From assembly GCF_900115105.1 (NCBI RefSeq), contig NZ_FOYP01000001.1, positions 1,762,097 through 1,826,096 of the forward strand: DNA of 64,000 nucleotides. Direction: 5' to 3'. Positions 29,194 through 39,059 of this stretch are shown here, one piece after another. Source of the DNA: Yoonia tamlensis (GTDB lineage: Bacteria; Pseudomonadota; Alphaproteobacteria; Rhodobacterales; Rhodobacteraceae). The position numbers were made by a program, and so were the translations under genes. The notes under the pieces are model-generated. The model was not told the DNA's origin, did not search any database, and was given only the letters and a program-made list of their open reading frames with translations. Positions within the stretch are counted from its first letter, which is position 1, and each line of letters starts with the position of its first letter.

Positions 29194-29228
29194 TAAAAGC
29201 CGCGCCTTTTTGCAAAAAGCGCGGCCTA
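29194..29228 (-). terminator. Terminator after glcB-glcG
   Basis: On the minus strand GCCGCGCTTTTT and AAAAAGGCGCGGC pair (one bulged base) around a GC loop and are followed by TTTTAG. It starts about 20 bases after the glcG stop and isolates the next gene. Confidence 0.75.
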
Positions 29229-29248
29229 TCTCGTGTGGTTCGGGTGGA

Positions 29249-29677
29249 TCAGGCTTCTCCGGTCAATCCGGCCCCTTCGAGCCCCGCCAGCCCTGCGATG
29301 ACATCATTGTCAGATGTATCACCGGTAACGCCGATCGCGCCAATCACAGCACCGCGTTTGTCGCGCACCAGAATACCACCCGGTACAGGCACAACCTGTC
29401 CGCCGTAAACACCGTTTACCGCTGCCATGAAATAGGGTTGCTGTTCGGCGCGCGCCATTTGGGCCGTGCCCGCCATGCCCAGCATCACAGCGCCATAAGC
29501 CTTGCCATGCGCGATGCCAAAACGCCCGGGCGCAGACCCATCCGCGCGTTCAAACGCCTTCACATGCCCGCCCGCATCCAGCACCACAATCGACAAGGGC
29601 TTAAGCCCCATTTCGTCACCCTTTGCCATTGTCTTGCGGATAATTGTGCGGGCTTTACTGGCTGAAATCTCTGCCAT
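29249..29677 (-). CDS. glcG: GlcG/HbpS-like heme-degrading family protein
   Basis: A 142-residue protein of the GlcG/PduO-C/HbpS family (DUF336). It shows the opening ISASKARTIIRKTMAKGDEMG, the core LSIVVLDAGGHVKAFERADGS, PVPGGILVRDKRGAVIGAIGVTGDTSDNDV and a C-terminal glycine-rich end. In E. coli, GlcG lies in the glycolate operon next to the malate synthase gene glcB, exactly as here, though its role is unclear; other family members bind heme or cobalamin. The ATG at 29677 is chosen because GAGGAGAG precedes it. It lies 38 bases downstream of glcB with a hairpin in between. Confidence 0.82.
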   Translation of the reverse strand: MAEISASKARTIIRKTMAKGDEMGLKPLSIVVLDAGGHVKAFERADGSAPGRFGIAHGKAYGAVMLGMAGTAQMARAEQQPYFMAAVNGVYGGQVVPVPGGILVRDKRGAVIGAIGVTGDTSDNDVIAGLAGLEGAGLTGEA

Positions 29678-29692
29678 TTCTCTCTCCTCGTA

Positions 29693-29712
29693 GGGTGGAT
29701 CTTGATCCACCC
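29693..29712. repeat. Intercistronic hairpin between glcB and glcG
   Basis: GGGTGGATCTTGATCCACCC is a perfect 9-bp stem with a 2-base loop. It begins four bases after the glcB stop codon and just before the glcG SD. There is no T-run, so it is more likely an RNA-stability or REP-like element than a terminator. Confidence 0.7.
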
Positions 29713-29715
29713 GCG

Positions 29716-31842
29716 TTAATGGTTGCGTTGCGCTTTCAGTTCAAGCCGACGTTGATGCAACACAGGTTCGGTATAGCCCGAGGGCTGGATGCGCCCTTTG
29801 AACACCAGATCACAGGCGGCTTGAAACGCGATCCCGTCAAAATTTGGCGCCATCGGACGATACGCCGCGTCCGCGACGTTTTGCCCGTCAACAACCACAG
29901 CCATTTTGCGCATGGCATCCATAACCTGCTCTTGGGTCACAACATCGTGGTGCAACCAATTGGCCAAAGCTTGGCTCGAAATCCGGCAGGTTGCGCGGTC
30001 TTCCATCAGCCCAACATCATGAATATCGGGCACTTTGGAACAGCCTACCCCCTGATCCACCCAGCGCACAACATAGCCCAAGATACCTTGGGCGTTGTTT
30101 TCAATCTCTTGGGTGATCACATCCTCCGGCCAATTGGCATCAGCCGCAAACGGAATAGTCAGAAGATCAGTCAATGTGCCACGCGCACCGCCTGCCTTGA
30201 TCTCGTCCTGGCGGGCGATCACGTCAATGGCGTGATAATGTGTAGCATGCAGTGTGGCCGCCGTGGGCGACGGCACCCACGCACAATTCGCGCCCGCATT
30301 CGGGTGGCCAACCTTGGCCACCAGCATATCCGCCATCAGATCAGGCATCGCCCACATGCCTTTGCCGATCTGCGCCTTGCCCTGCAAACCGCAGGCAAGC
30401 CCGATATCAACATTGCGATCCTCATAGGATTTGATCCATGCGCTGTTTTTCATCTCGCCTTTGGGCACCATTGGACCGGCTTCCATACTGGTGTGGATTT
30501 CGTCACCCGTGCGATCAAGGAACCCTGTGTTGATAAAGGCGACCCGTGATTTCGCCGCGCGAATGCATTCTTTCAGGTTCACCGATGTGCGGCGCTCTTC
30601 GTCCATGATCCCGAGCTTGACGGTATTGGCAGGCAGGCCCAACGTGGCCTCTACACGGTCAAAAATTTCGCAGGCAAATGCGACCTCTTCGGGGCCATGC
30701 ATTTTAGGTTTCACCACATAGACCGATCCATGCAATGAATTGCCACCATCGCGCTGCAAATCATGCATCGCAATCAGGGTTGTGCACATGGCGTCCATCA
30801 GGCCTTCGCCGACCTCATGCCCGTCAGCGTCCAGAATGGCGGGGTTGGTCATCAGATGGCCCACGTTGCGCACCAACATGAGCGAACGGCCCTTATGTGT
30901 CTGTGCGCTGCCGTCGGGGGCCGTATAGGTCACATCGGGGTTCAGCTTGCGGGTAAATGTCTTGCCGCCCTTGCTGACCTCTTCCTCAAGATCGCCGCGC
31001 ATCAGCCCCAGCCAGTTGCCATAGGCTGCGACCTTGTCTTCGGCATCCACAGCCGCAACGGAATCCTCGCAATCCATGATCGTGGACAGCGCCGATTCCA
31101 GCACGATATCAGAAATCCCTGCCCCGTCCGCGCTACCAATCGGGCTGGTCGGGTCAACGACAATCTTGATTAGCAGGCCGTTGGCGCGCAGGAAAATTTC
31201 CGCATCGGCGTTATGGCCCGCAAATTGGGTCACGTCCTTTAGCGCAGGCGTCAATGCGCCACCCGCAACCGACAGGCCGCTGATATCGGCCCAAGACCCG
31301 TTTGCCAGCGGCGCAACCTTATCCAGATGCGCACGCCCCCAAGCAATCACACGCGCGCCGCGCGCGGCGTCATAGCCTTTGCCGCTTGGCAAATCGCCCA
31401 GCGCATCTGTGCCATATAGCGCATCATAAAGACTGCCCCAGCGCGCATTGGCGGCATTCAGCGCAAACCGCGCATTGGTAATCGGCACCACAAGCTGCGG
31501 CCCCGGCAATGTTGCGATTTCAGGATCGACATTGACGGTTTCAATTGCAAAATCAGGGCCTTCGGGAACCAGATATCCACTGGTTTCCAAAAATGCCTGA
31601 TATGCAGCCGCATCATGGGGTTTGCCCCGATGCGCCACATGCCAGTCATCAAGTGCGGCCTGCATATCTTCGCGTTTTTGCAGCAGATCGCGCCCGCGCG
31701 GCCCCATTTCGGCGACAAGTCCGGCAAAACCCTGCCAGAACGCATCCGCGCTGACGCCTGTCCCGACAAGCGCCCTTCCATCGATAAACTGCGCAAGTTC
31801 GGCTGCAACCTGCAACCCATGCTTTTCAATCCGGTCTGTCAT
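29716..31842 (-). CDS. glcB: Malate synthase G
   Basis: A 708-residue G-type malate synthase condensing glyoxylate and acetyl-CoA to malate in the glyoxylate shunt or glycolate use. The large monomeric form is recognised by [40 protein letters not shown], the Mg2+-binding [55 protein letters not shown] and the C-terminal [20 protein letters not shown]. Full length. It is followed by the glcG-like gene and is divergent from pepN over about 195 bases. No isocitrate lyase or glycolate oxidase genes are adjacent. Confidence 0.96.
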   Translation of the reverse strand: MTDRIEKHGLQVAAELAQFIDGRALVGTGVSADAFWQGFAGLVAEMGPRGRDLLQKREDMQAALDDWHVAHRGKPHDAAAYQAFLETSGYLVPEGPDFAIETVNVDPEIATLPGPQLVVPITNARFALNAANARWGSLYDALYGTDALGDLPSGKGYDAARGARVIAWGRAHLDKVAPLANGSWADISGLSVAGGALTPALKDVTQFAGHNADAEIFLRANGLLIKIVVDPTSPIGSADGAGISDIVLESALSTIMDCEDSVAAVDAEDKVAAYGNWLGLMRGDLEEEVSKGGKTFTRKLNPDVTYTAPDGSAQTHKGRSLMLVRNVGHLMTNPAILDADGHEVGEGLMDAMCTTLIAMHDLQRDGGNSLHGSVYVVKPKMHGPEEVAFACEIFDRVEATLGLPANTVKLGIMDEERRTSVNLKECIRAAKSRVAFINTGFLDRTGDEIHTSMEAGPMVPKGEMKNSAWIKSYEDRNVDIGLACGLQGKAQIGKGMWAMPDLMADMLVAKVGHPNAGANCAWVPSPTAATLHATHYHAIDVIARQDEIKAGGARGTLTDLLTIPFAADANWPEDVITQEIENNAQGILGYVVRWVDQGVGCSKVPDIHDVGLMEDRATCRISSQALANWLHHDVVTQEQVMDAMRKMAVVVDGQNVADAAYRPMAPNFDGIAFQAACDLVFKGRIQPSGYTEPVLHQRRLELKAQRNH

Positions 31843-32037
31843 GGTGTTCCCCCGTTTTGCGGCGCGCGCAGGCTTTTTGCGCGCTTTCCCAACGAAGTAG
31901 AACAGATATCGCGCAAGAACAACAAGCCCGCAATTGCTGCAGCACTTATCGCTAAGGCCGATAAATCATTTCTGCGGTGGGTTCTTGCGGGCAATGGTGC
32001 GCGCACATATCGTCTGCGCAAAGAATAAGGAAACCAG

Positions 32038-34590
32038 ATGCAAAACGCCGCGCCACAAACGATTTATCTCAAAGATTATACGCCGCCCGCCTATCTTGTG
32101 GACTCCGTGCATCTGACGTTCAAGCTCGCGCCGACAACAACGCGGGTCATCGCGCGGATCGCGTTCCGGCCTAACCCGCAGGCGCAATCGCGTGAATTCT
32201 TTTTGCACGGCGAACAGCTGCGGCTGATTTCGGCGGCGATTGACGGGCAGCCGGTCACCCCTGATGTGACGCCGACAGGATTGACCTGCGCGGTGCCAAA
32301 CACGCCATTCATTTTTGAATCCGAGGTCGAAATCAGCCCGCAGACCAACACCGCGCTTGAGGGGCTATATATGTCCAACGGCATGTATTGCACCCAATGC
32401 GAGGCCGAAGGGTTCCGCAAGATCACCTATTATCCCGACCGCCCCGATGTGATGGCCGTATTTACCGTGCGGATTGAAGGCGACCTGCCGGTCCTTTTGT
32501 CAAATGGCAATCCGGTGGCAAAGGGCGAAGGTTGGGCCGAATGGCACGACCCTTGGCCGAAACCGGCCTATCTGTTTGCGCTTGTCGGTGGCAATCTGGT
32601 GAACCACGCGGACAGTTTTACCACGATGGAAGGGCGCGACGTTGCGCTCAATATCTGGGTCCGGCCAGGTGACGACGAACATAAATGCGCCTTTGGCATG
32701 GGCGCGCTCAAAGCATCGATGAAATGGGACGAAGATGTTTACGGGCGCGCCTATGATTTGGATATTTTCAACATCGTCGCCGTTGATGATTTCAATATGG
32801 GCGCGATGGAAAACAAGGGTTTGAATATTTTCAACTCTTCCGCCGTATTGGCCAGCGCCGAAACCGCGACCGATGCGAATTTCGAACGGATCGAAGCGAT
32901 CATCGCACACGAATATTTCCACAATTGGACCGGCAACCGGATTACCTGCCGCGACTGGTTCCAGCTATGCCTCAAAGAAGGGCTGACCGTGTTTCGCGAC
33001 CAGCAGTTTACCGGCGATATGCGCGGCCATGCCGCAAAACGGATTGATGATGCCGTCGTTTTGCGCGCGCATCAGTTCCGCGAGGATGGCGGCCCGCTGG
33101 CCCACCCTGTACGCCCCGCCAGTTTCGTTGAGATTAACAATTTCTACACCGTCACCGTCTATGAAAAAGGCGCCGAGATTATCGGGATGCTGAAACGATT
33201 GGTGGGGGATGACGGATATAAAAAGGCGCTTGATCTCTATTTTGACCGCCACGACGGCGATGCCGCCACAATCGAAGATTGGTTGCGCGTTTTTGAGGAT
33301 GCAACAGGCCGCGACCTGACCCAATTTGCACTGTGGTACGCCCAAGCAGGCACGCCGCGTGTCACGGTGACGGATGCATTTGACAATGGCAATTATCAGC
33401 TGACACTGACCCAAATGACACCCCCGACCCCGGGGCAGCCTGAAAAGGCGGCGATGCATATTCCGGTCGCGGTCGGACTGTTGGATAATGCAGGCAAGGA
33501 AATCGTTCCAACACGGATTTTGGAACTGACCGAACCCGTGCAGACCTTTACCTTTGAAGGGCTGGCCGGCAAGCCTGTCGCGTCGATCTTGCGCGGGTTT
33601 TCTGCCCCTGTGATCTTGGACCACACACAAACCAATGCGCAGCGCGCGTTCTTGCTTGCCCATGATACCGATCCGTTCAACCGCTGGGACGCGGGGCGCG
33701 CGCTGGCACAGGATGTGCTGCATGACATGGTGCGCGACGACAAGGTTCCGGATGCCGCGTTTTTTGACGGGCTTGCGGCGGTGCTGCGCGACGACCGGCT
33801 TGATCCGGCGTTCCGTGCGCTAGTTCTTGGCCTTCCGTCACAAGATGACACCGCGCAGGCATTGGTTGATGCAGGTCAAACCCCTGATCCCACAGCTATT
33901 TTCCAAGCACACGAAGCTCTCGGGTTGCAGATCGCACAGCATTTGCAAGACACATTGCCGCGCATCTATGCCCAAATGGCGGTCACCGGCCCCTATACGC
34001 CCGACGCGAAGAGCGCGGGCAAACGCGCGCTTGGCAATCGGGTTCTGGCGCTCATGTCAAAAATTGACGGCGGAAGGCAGGCAGCGGCGCAATATGCGGA
34101 GGCCGACAACATGACCCAACAGCTTGCGGCGCTTGGCGCGCTGCTAAATATCGGCAAAGGGTTGGATGAACTGACCGCGTTTGAAACGCAATGGCAGCAT
34201 GACCGTCTGGTTATGGACAAATGGTTCGGGCTTCAGGTCACCTGTGCAGGCCCCGAAAATACGGCCAATGTGGCAGCAAGGCTGACAGCACACCCCGCAT
34301 TTACCATGAAAAACCCCAACCGGTTCCGCGCGGTTTTTGGCGCGCTCAAAGCCAATGCAGCAGGGTTCCACGACCCGTCGGGCGCGTCCTATGACCTGCT
34401 GGCCGACTGGCTGATCAAACTCGACGCGCTTAACCCGCAAACCACTGCGCGGATGGTCACATCTTTTGACACATGGAAACGCTATGACACTAACCGCCAA
34501 GACAAAATGCGCGCTGCACTGGGCCGGATCGCGGGCACGCCAAGCCTTTCACGCGATACCACCGAAATGGTGACCCGGATCTTGGGCTGA
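32038..34590 (+). CDS. pepN: Aminopeptidase N
   Basis: An 850-residue M1-family zinc aminopeptidase that removes N-terminal residues from peptides in the cytoplasm. The substrate motif is MGAMENKGLNIFNSSAVLA. The zinc site is IIAHEYFHNWTGNRI (HEYFH), with the third ligand Glu in CLKEGLTVFRDQQF. The C-terminal repeats region (residues 450-850) matches the bacterial PepN subclass with DUF3458. The ATG at 32038 follows AAGGAAACC. The gene is divergent from glcB and about 60 bases before gatB, with which it may share a transcript. Confidence 0.96.
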   Translation: MQNAAPQTIYLKDYTPPAYLVDSVHLTFKLAPTTTRVIARIAFRPNPQAQSREFFLHGEQLRLISAAIDGQPVTPDVTPTGLTCAVPNTPFIFESEVEISPQTNTALEGLYMSNGMYCTQCEAEGFRKITYYPDRPDVMAVFTVRIEGDLPVLLSNGNPVAKGEGWAEWHDPWPKPAYLFALVGGNLVNHADSFTTMEGRDVALNIWVRPGDDEHKCAFGMGALKASMKWDEDVYGRAYDLDIFNIVAVDDFNMGAMENKGLNIFNSSAVLASAETATDANFERIEAIIAHEYFHNWTGNRITCRDWFQLCLKEGLTVFRDQQFTGDMRGHAAKRIDDAVVLRAHQFREDGGPLAHPVRPASFVEINNFYTVTVYEKGAEIIGMLKRLVGDDGYKKALDLYFDRHDGDAATIEDWLRVFEDATGRDLTQFALWYAQAGTPRVTVTDAFDNGNYQLTLTQMTPPTPGQPEKAAMHIPVAVGLLDNAGKEIVPTRILELTEPVQTFTFEGLAGKPVASILRGFSAPVILDHTQTNAQRAFLLAHDTDPFNRWDAGRALAQDVLHDMVRDDKVPDAAFFDGLAAVLRDDRLDPAFRALVLGLPSQDDTAQALVDAGQTPDPTAIFQAHEALGLQIAQHLQDTLPRIYAQMAVTGPYTPDAKSAGKRALGNRVLALMSKIDGGRQAAAQYAEADNMTQQLAALGALLNIGKGLDELTAFETQWQHDRLVMDKWFGLQVTCAGPENTANVAARLTAHPAFTMKNPNRFRAVFGALKANAAGFHDPSGASYDLLADWLIKLDALNPQTTARMVTSFDTWKRYDTNRQDKMRAALGRIAGTPSLSRDTTEMVTRILG

Positions 34591-34652
34591 TTCACTTGAA
34601 GCCCGGCCAAGGTTCTTTTAGACAACTGTGAAACTTGCCAAAGGATGCGCAG

Positions 34653-36167
34653 ATGCTCGACCTGACATATGAAACGCCGACCCCAAAAGTAATTGCAGGT
34701 GCCAAGCACGACTGGGAGCTTGTAATCGGTCTGGAAGTCCACGCGCAGGTCGCGACCAAAGCGAAATTGTTTTCAGGCGCATCCACCCTGTTTGGTGCCG
34801 AACCCAACAGCAACGTGGCCTTTGTGGACGCAGGCATGCCCGGTATGCTGCCTGTCATCAACGAGGCATGCGTCGCCCAAGCGGTGCGCACGGGGCTGGG
34901 GCTAAAGGCCGAAATCAACCTTGTGTCCGCCTTTGACCGCAAAAACTATTTCTACCCCGATCTGCCGCAAGGCTACCAGATTTCGCAGCTTTACCACCCG
35001 ATTGTGGGCGAAGGCGAAGTGCTGGTTGAAATGGGCGATGGCACCGCGCGCAACGTGCGCATCGAACGCATCCACCTTGAACAGGACGCGGGCAAATCGA
35101 TCCACGATATGGACCCGAACATGTCATTCGTGGACCTGAACCGGACTGGCGTGGCGCTGATGGAAATCGTCAGCCGCCCCGATATTCGCGGCCCAGAAGA
35201 AGCCGCCGCCTATGTGCTGAAACTGCGCCAGATCCTGCGCTATCTGGGCACTTGCGACGGCAACATGCAAAACGGCAACATGCGCGCGGATGTGAACGTG
35301 TCGATCTGCCGCCCAGGCGATTACGAAAAATATCAAGCAAGCCAAGACTTTAGCCATCTTGGCACACGTTGTGAGATCAAGAACATGAACTCGACGCGGT
35401 TTATCCAAGCCGCGATCGAGGTCGAGGCACGCCGTCAGATTGCCCTGCTTGAGGACGGCAAAGCAGTGGTACAGGAAACCCGTCTTTACGATCCTGACAA
35501 AAACGAAACGCGGTCCATGCGGTCAAAAGAAGAAGCGCATGATTATCGCTACTTCCCCGATCCTGATCTGCTGCCGCTCGAGATCGAACAGGCATGGGTT
35601 GATGATATCGCGGCGGCGCTTCCCGAATTGCCCGACGCCAAAAAGGCACGGTTTATCGCGGATTTCGGCCTGTCCGACTATGACGCATCCGTGCTGACAG
35701 CCGAAGTCACCAATGCCGCCTATTTTGAGCAGGTCGCCGCAGGACGTGACGGGAAACTGGCCGCGAACTGGGTGATCAACGAATTGTTCGGCCGCCTGAA
35801 AAAAGACGGTGACAAAGACATCGCCGACAGCCCCGTGAGCGCGGCACAGCTTGGCCAGATTATCACGCTGATCAAATCTGACGTTATTTCCGGCAAAATC
35901 GCCAAGGACGTTTTCGAAATTTGTTACACAACCGGCCGCGACCCCGAAGAAATCGTCGAGACCGAAGGCATGAAACAGGTCACCGACACCGGTGCGATCG
36001 AAGCGGCGGTCGATGAAATCATCGCAGCCAATCCCGCACAGGTCGAAAAGGCGAAAGCCAACCCCAAACTTGCGGGCTGGTTCGTGGGTCAGGTGATGAA
36101 AGCCACAGGCGGCAAGGCCAATCCGGCGGTCGTAAACCAATTGGTTGCGGCCAAGCTGGGGTCATAG
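34653..36167 (+). CDS. gatB: Asp/Glu-tRNA(Asn/Gln) amidotransferase subunit B
   Basis: A 504-residue GatB subunit, which with GatA and GatC converts misacylated Glu-tRNA(Gln) and Asp-tRNA(Asn) to the amides. The kinase-like cradle is visible as [54 protein letters not shown] and ADVNVSI. The C-terminal helical tail, related to YqeY, includes [20 protein letters not shown] and [15 protein letters not shown]. The ATG at 34653 is preceded by AAGGA with a seven-base gap, preferred over TTG at 34635. gatA and gatC are not in this window. Confidence 0.96.
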   Translation: MLDLTYETPTPKVIAGAKHDWELVIGLEVHAQVATKAKLFSGASTLFGAEPNSNVAFVDAGMPGMLPVINEACVAQAVRTGLGLKAEINLVSAFDRKNYFYPDLPQGYQISQLYHPIVGEGEVLVEMGDGTARNVRIERIHLEQDAGKSIHDMDPNMSFVDLNRTGVALMEIVSRPDIRGPEEAAAYVLKLRQILRYLGTCDGNMQNGNMRADVNVSICRPGDYEKYQASQDFSHLGTRCEIKNMNSTRFIQAAIEVEARRQIALLEDGKAVVQETRLYDPDKNETRSMRSKEEAHDYRYFPDPDLLPLEIEQAWVDDIAAALPELPDAKKARFIADFGLSDYDASVLTAEVTNAAYFEQVAAGRDGKLAANWVINELFGRLKKDGDKDIADSPVSAAQLGQIITLIKSDVISGKIAKDVFEICYTTGRDPEEIVETEGMKQVTDTGAIEAAVDEIIAANPAQVEKAKANPKLAGWFVGQVMKATGGKANPAVVNQLVAAKLGS

Positions 36168-36248
36168 ACCTGTGATAAGGTCGGTGCGTGCTTGGCAATG
36201 CGCACCGTTCGCGTTAACAATCCGGGTCTGATTAATTGAGGTGACGCA

Positions 36249-36617
36249 ATGTCATACGAATACATGGTTGTGCCGGCGCCAACGCGCGGGATCAAAGCCA
36301 AAGGTGCCAAAACCGCCCAAGAACGGTTCGCCATTGCGCTTGAGACAAAGATGAACACGATGGCCAATAACGGCTGGGACTACGTGCGCACGGATACGCT
36401 GCCGTCCGAGCAGCGCGAAGGCCTGATGAGCAAGACCACCGTTTACCAAAACATGATGGTCTTTCGCCGCGCGAAAAAGGCGCCGCGTAAGGTTGCGCCT
36501 ACGCCGGCACCCGTCGTTGCGGCACCCCCTGCCCCGCCGCGCCCTGCGCCATCGGTGCGCCCCGCAAGCGAGCCACCAAAGGTCACGGCCAAATCAGAGG
36601 ATGACGCGGAAGCGTAA
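36249..36617 (+). CDS. DUF4177 domain protein
   Basis: A 122-residue protein. Residues 1-75 match the short DUF4177 pattern: an opening MSYEYMVVPAP strand, the helix AQERFAIALETKMNTMANNGWDYVRTD, and a strand ending MVFRRAKK. The remaining 45 residues are a low-complexity Pro/Ala/Lys tail ending in acidic residues. DUF4177 has no assigned function. It follows gatB by about 80 bases and converges with bolA, whose stop directly abuts its own. The tail looks disordered. Confidence 0.75.
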   Translation: MSYEYMVVPAPTRGIKAKGAKTAQERFAIALETKMNTMANNGWDYVRTDTLPSEQREGLMSKTTVYQNMMVFRRAKKAPRKVAPTPAPVVAAPPAPPRPAPSVRPASEPPKVTAKSEDDAEA

Positions 36618-36869
36618 CTATCTGATATCAATCGCAAGCGCATGAATGCGGTTGATAATATCAGGGCCCAATGCCGCATGAATGGCGCGGTGGCGGGCGA
36701 TCCGCGACATGTTTTCCAACTGCGCTGCCTTGATCACGATACGCCAATGGCTTTCGCCGGACCCGTCGTCACCGGCATGGCCCGCGTGTTGCGCACTTTC
36801 GTTGATCACGGTGACCTCTGACGGTGAAAGTGTCGCCAAAGCTTCGTAAATTTCTGCCTGAATTGCCAT
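36618..36869 (-). CDS. bolA: BolA family protein
   Basis: An 83-residue BolA protein with the family fold. It has a polar segment VTVINESAQHAGHAG, the strand SHWRIVIKAAQLEN, the motif SRIARHRAIHAALG and the closing INRIHALAIDIR. The conserved C-terminal His (RIHAL) is the usual ligand used when BolA shares a [2Fe-2S] cluster with a monothiol glutaredoxin. No glutaredoxin gene is adjacent. It is divergent from the J-domain gene by about 78 bases, an arrangement I recognise from other Rhodobacteraceae. Confidence 0.92.
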   Translation of the reverse strand: MAIQAEIYEALATLSPSEVTVINESAQHAGHAGDDGSGESHWRIVIKAAQLENMSRIARHRAIHAALGPDIINRIHALAIDIR

Positions 36870-36947
36870 TATTTTTCTTCTACCCTCTTCAATCTCTCGC
36901 TGTGGGGTTTAAAGTCTGTTGTCCGAGTCGGAAAGGTGAGACGCACC

Positions 36948-37583
36948 ATGAAAAAGAATGACCCCTTTGGTTTTGACATGTCCGTGTCGAGTTCAAAGAA
37001 GAAAAATCCGCGTGGGCGGCGTGGCCTGTCGGGGGCTTCGGAAACCGCGCAGCGCGTGTGTTGCCAGGACGGCTGCGAAGAAGAAGCGAAATTCCGCGCG
37101 CCGAAATCACCCGATATTCTGGACGACTACTATTGGTTCTGCCAGCAGCATGTGCGTGAATACAATCTCAAGTGGAATTTCTTCGAAACCACGACAGAGG
37201 CAGAGCTTGCCGCGCAGATGACCAGCGACCGCGTGTGGGAACGGCCGACAAAGCCCATGAAACGTAGTGTCGAGGAGCGCGCATGGGCGCGCTTGGGCAT
37301 TGAAGACCCGCATCAGGTGTTGGGTGAAAACGCGACCCGCAATCCCGGCCGTGGCGCGCCAACCGGCCGCAAACTGCCCCCAACCGAACGCCGCGCGATC
37401 GAGGTGCTGGATGCCAAGGATTCATGGTCAAAACCGCAAATCCGCAAGGCCTATAAGGCGCTGATCAAGGTGCTGCACCCCGATATGAACGGCGGCGACC
37501 GCAGCCAGGAAGAACAGCTTTCCGAAGTTGTCTGGGCTTGGGACCAGATCAAAGCCAGCAAACATTTCCGCGAAAAAGACTAA
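36948..37583 (+). CDS. J-domain protein
   Basis: A 211-residue protein whose C-terminal 65 residues form a J domain. The helix II lysines and the HPD triad are in KAYKALIKVLHPDMNGGD, followed by LSEVVWAWDQIKASKHF. The first 140 residues include a cysteine-containing segment (VCCQDGCEEEAKF and WFCQQHVREYN), which may bind a metal. It would stimulate a DnaK-type ATPase with clients unknown. The ATG at 36948 follows GAAAGGTGAG. In related genomes this J-domain gene precedes cobS directly; here an accessory block of minus-strand genes separates them. A strong terminator follows. Confidence 0.88.
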   Translation: MKKNDPFGFDMSVSSSKKKNPRGRRGLSGASETAQRVCCQDGCEEEAKFRAPKSPDILDDYYWFCQQHVREYNLKWNFFETTTEAELAAQMTSDRVWERPTKPMKRSVEERAWARLGIEDPHQVLGENATRNPGRGAPTGRKLPPTERRAIEVLDAKDSWSKPQIRKAYKALIKVLHPDMNGGDRSQEEQLSEVVWAWDQIKASKHFREKD

Positions 37584-37609
37584 AAAAGGGGCCTTCTGGC
37601 CCCTTTTTT
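37582..37609 (+). terminator. Terminator after the J-domain gene
   Basis: AAAAAAGGGGCC and GGCCCCTTTTTT form a perfect 12-bp stem with a TTCT loop. It overlaps the end of the stop codon. The symmetric A and T runs make it able to work in both directions, so it may also stop the convergent gene at 37629. Confidence 0.9.
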
Positions 37610-37628
37610 CACGCTAACAGAATAATCG

Positions 37629-38180
37629 TTAATGTAAGTGATTGCGTTTGCGGTAGAACTGCGCCTGCGACAGGGCGCTTAGCTGGCTCACCGCAGCGAT
37701 ATCGGCCAATTGTGTCATCCGGCGCATATCATTGGCCCGCCGCACCAAAAGCACATGCACCATCAGCACAACCAGCCCCCATGCAACCGCAAGCCAGGGT
37801 TTCATCCCGAAAGCCGCGATCACCATGATTGGCGCAAAGAATGTCCCTGAAAGCGGTGCAATCAATGTGCCCGCGATCATGGCCGCAACAAGCGCCATCA
37901 CGCAGCCGCCGAAAATGGCACGCGCGCCACCAACCCAGCCTGACAGGCCCAACCAACGGCGGGAAATATGCAACGCGATAATACCGCTAAGCCCGCCAAC
38001 CATCACAAGCCCGGCGTCGGTCCCGAACAGCGAACGCGCAAGCACATCCACATTACCGCCGTGTGAGGTCAATAAATATGTCATCCCCGCAGAGGTTGCG
38101 CCAATCGCGGCATAGGCGGTTGCCAGTGCTTTTGCGCTGCGCGAAGGATTGAAAACCTGTCCGAATATTTTTGTCATCAT
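37629..38180 (-). CDS. Hypothetical multi-pass membrane protein
   Basis: A 183-residue inner-membrane protein of unknown family. Hydrophobic helices lie near residues 18-38, 55-72, 82-105 and 112-145, the last including MVIAAFGMKPWLAVAWGL. The C terminus is basic and cytoplasmic-looking (ADIAAVSQLSALSQAQFYRKRN). The start is either of two consecutive ATG codons. It is the first gene of the minus-strand accessory block and has an AT-rich upstream region with a palindrome at 38206. I recognise no family. Confidence 0.65.
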   Translation of the reverse strand: MMTKIFGQVFNPSRSAKALATAYAAIGATSAGMTYLLTSHGGNVDVLARSLFGTDAGLVMVGGLSGIIALHISRRWLGLSGWVGGARAIFGGCVMALVAAMIAGTLIAPLSGTFFAPIMVIAAFGMKPWLAVAWGLVVLMVHVLLVRRANDMRRMTQLADIAAVSQLSALSQAQFYRKRNHLH

Positions 38181-38200
38181 AAGCCCTCTAACACTCGTAA

Positions 38201-38216
38201 TTAAAGGTAACTTACC
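38201..38216. promoter_or_regulatory. Palindrome and CtrA-like half-match
   Basis: TTAAAGGTAACTTAC (38201-38215) resembles TTAA-N7-TTAA with one change, and contains the palindrome GGTAACTTACC (38206-38216). It lies 21-36 bases before the start of the membrane protein at 38180, an operator-like position. The CtrA reading is weak. Confidence 0.25.
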
Positions 38217-38472
38217 CTCGGGATGGTCAATGATCCGTGTCGCACAACACAGATAAATAAATTACCTGCCTTTTTTGTGCCATATTTGGCCCGATTTTTC
38301 AATAATTAAAGCCGTGTCTGCGATTTCGCAAAAACAGCTAAAAACATAAGCAAGGTCAATTCCCTAGCCTGCGCACCGAAAACCGGTCGAAAAAAATCTT
38401 TATCAGTACACAATAGTACACCGTATTTTCGCCACATTCTGCCCGAATATTTGCAACCCCGCGCGCCCGTCG
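38217..38472. other. AT-rich intergenic gap
   Basis: No gene is seen. The stretch is AT-rich. It contains a direct repeat GTACAC at 38406-38411 and 38416-38421. It lies upstream of the membrane-protein gene and downstream of msrB. Confidence 0.4.
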
Positions 38473-38934
38473 TCAGGCAGCCCCGAACACCAGACTTACC
38501 CCGTTCAGGCAATGCCGCTTTCCAGTGGGCTGCGGCCCGTCATCAAAGATGTGACCAAGATGGCTGCCGCAACGCCGGCAATGGCATTCGGTACGCACTG
38601 AAAACAGTTTGCGGTCTTCCATTGTGCCAATTGCATTGGGCAGGCTTTCAAAAAAGCTTGGCCAGCCGGTGCCGCTGTCATATTTGGCTTCGGATGCGTA
38701 AAGCGGCAGATCACAGCCGCGGCAAAAATAGGTGCCAGCCGCATAATTCTTGTCCAAGGGCGATGATCCGGGGCGCTCGGTCGCTTCCTCGCGCATCACC
38801 TGATATTCCAGTTCGGTCAGCATCGCGCGCCACTCAGCCTCTGTGCGGGTGACTTCAAACGCGGCCTGCGCCTGGGCTGTGCGCGCAAGCAGTAAGCTGG
38901 CAAATGTTGTGGCGATAAATTCTCGGCGGTGCAT
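38473..38934 (-). CDS. msrB: Exported methionine-(R)-sulfoxide reductase
   Basis: A 153-residue MsrB with an export signal. The N terminus HRREFIATTFASLLLARTAQA has the twin-arginine pattern RREFI followed by a hydrophobic core and an AQA cleavage site. The structural zinc cysteines are Cys71/Cys74 (FCRGCDLPLY) and Cys119/Cys122 (CRRCGSH). The catalytic Cys is Cys142 in RHCLNGVSLVF, and GTGWPSFF and SHLGHIFDDGP are the family core. Cys117 could act in resolution. It would repair R-sulfoxides of methionine in periplasmic proteins, consistent with neighbouring envelope genes. Folding before Tat export fits a zinc enzyme. Confidence 0.9.
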   Translation of the reverse strand: MHRREFIATTFASLLLARTAQAQAAFEVTRTEAEWRAMLTELEYQVMREEATERPGSSPLDKNYAAGTYFCRGCDLPLYASEAKYDSGTGWPSFFESLPNAIGTMEDRKLFSVRTECHCRRCGSHLGHIFDDGPQPTGKRHCLNGVSLVFGAA

Positions 38935-39059
38935 GGGTTATCCTTTCAGCGTTTAGGTGGATTGTAATGCACCGCCATGTTTCAGGCGATGCACTTTGCA
39001 GTGAGGACGGCGTCAACCTATGCGTTGATACCAACCAAAAATCCGTCTTTCACAACCTC

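Noticed and set aside
36214-36235. TTAA...TTAA pair before the DUF4177 gene
   Set aside because: The spacer is 14 bases rather than 7, so it is not a CtrA box.
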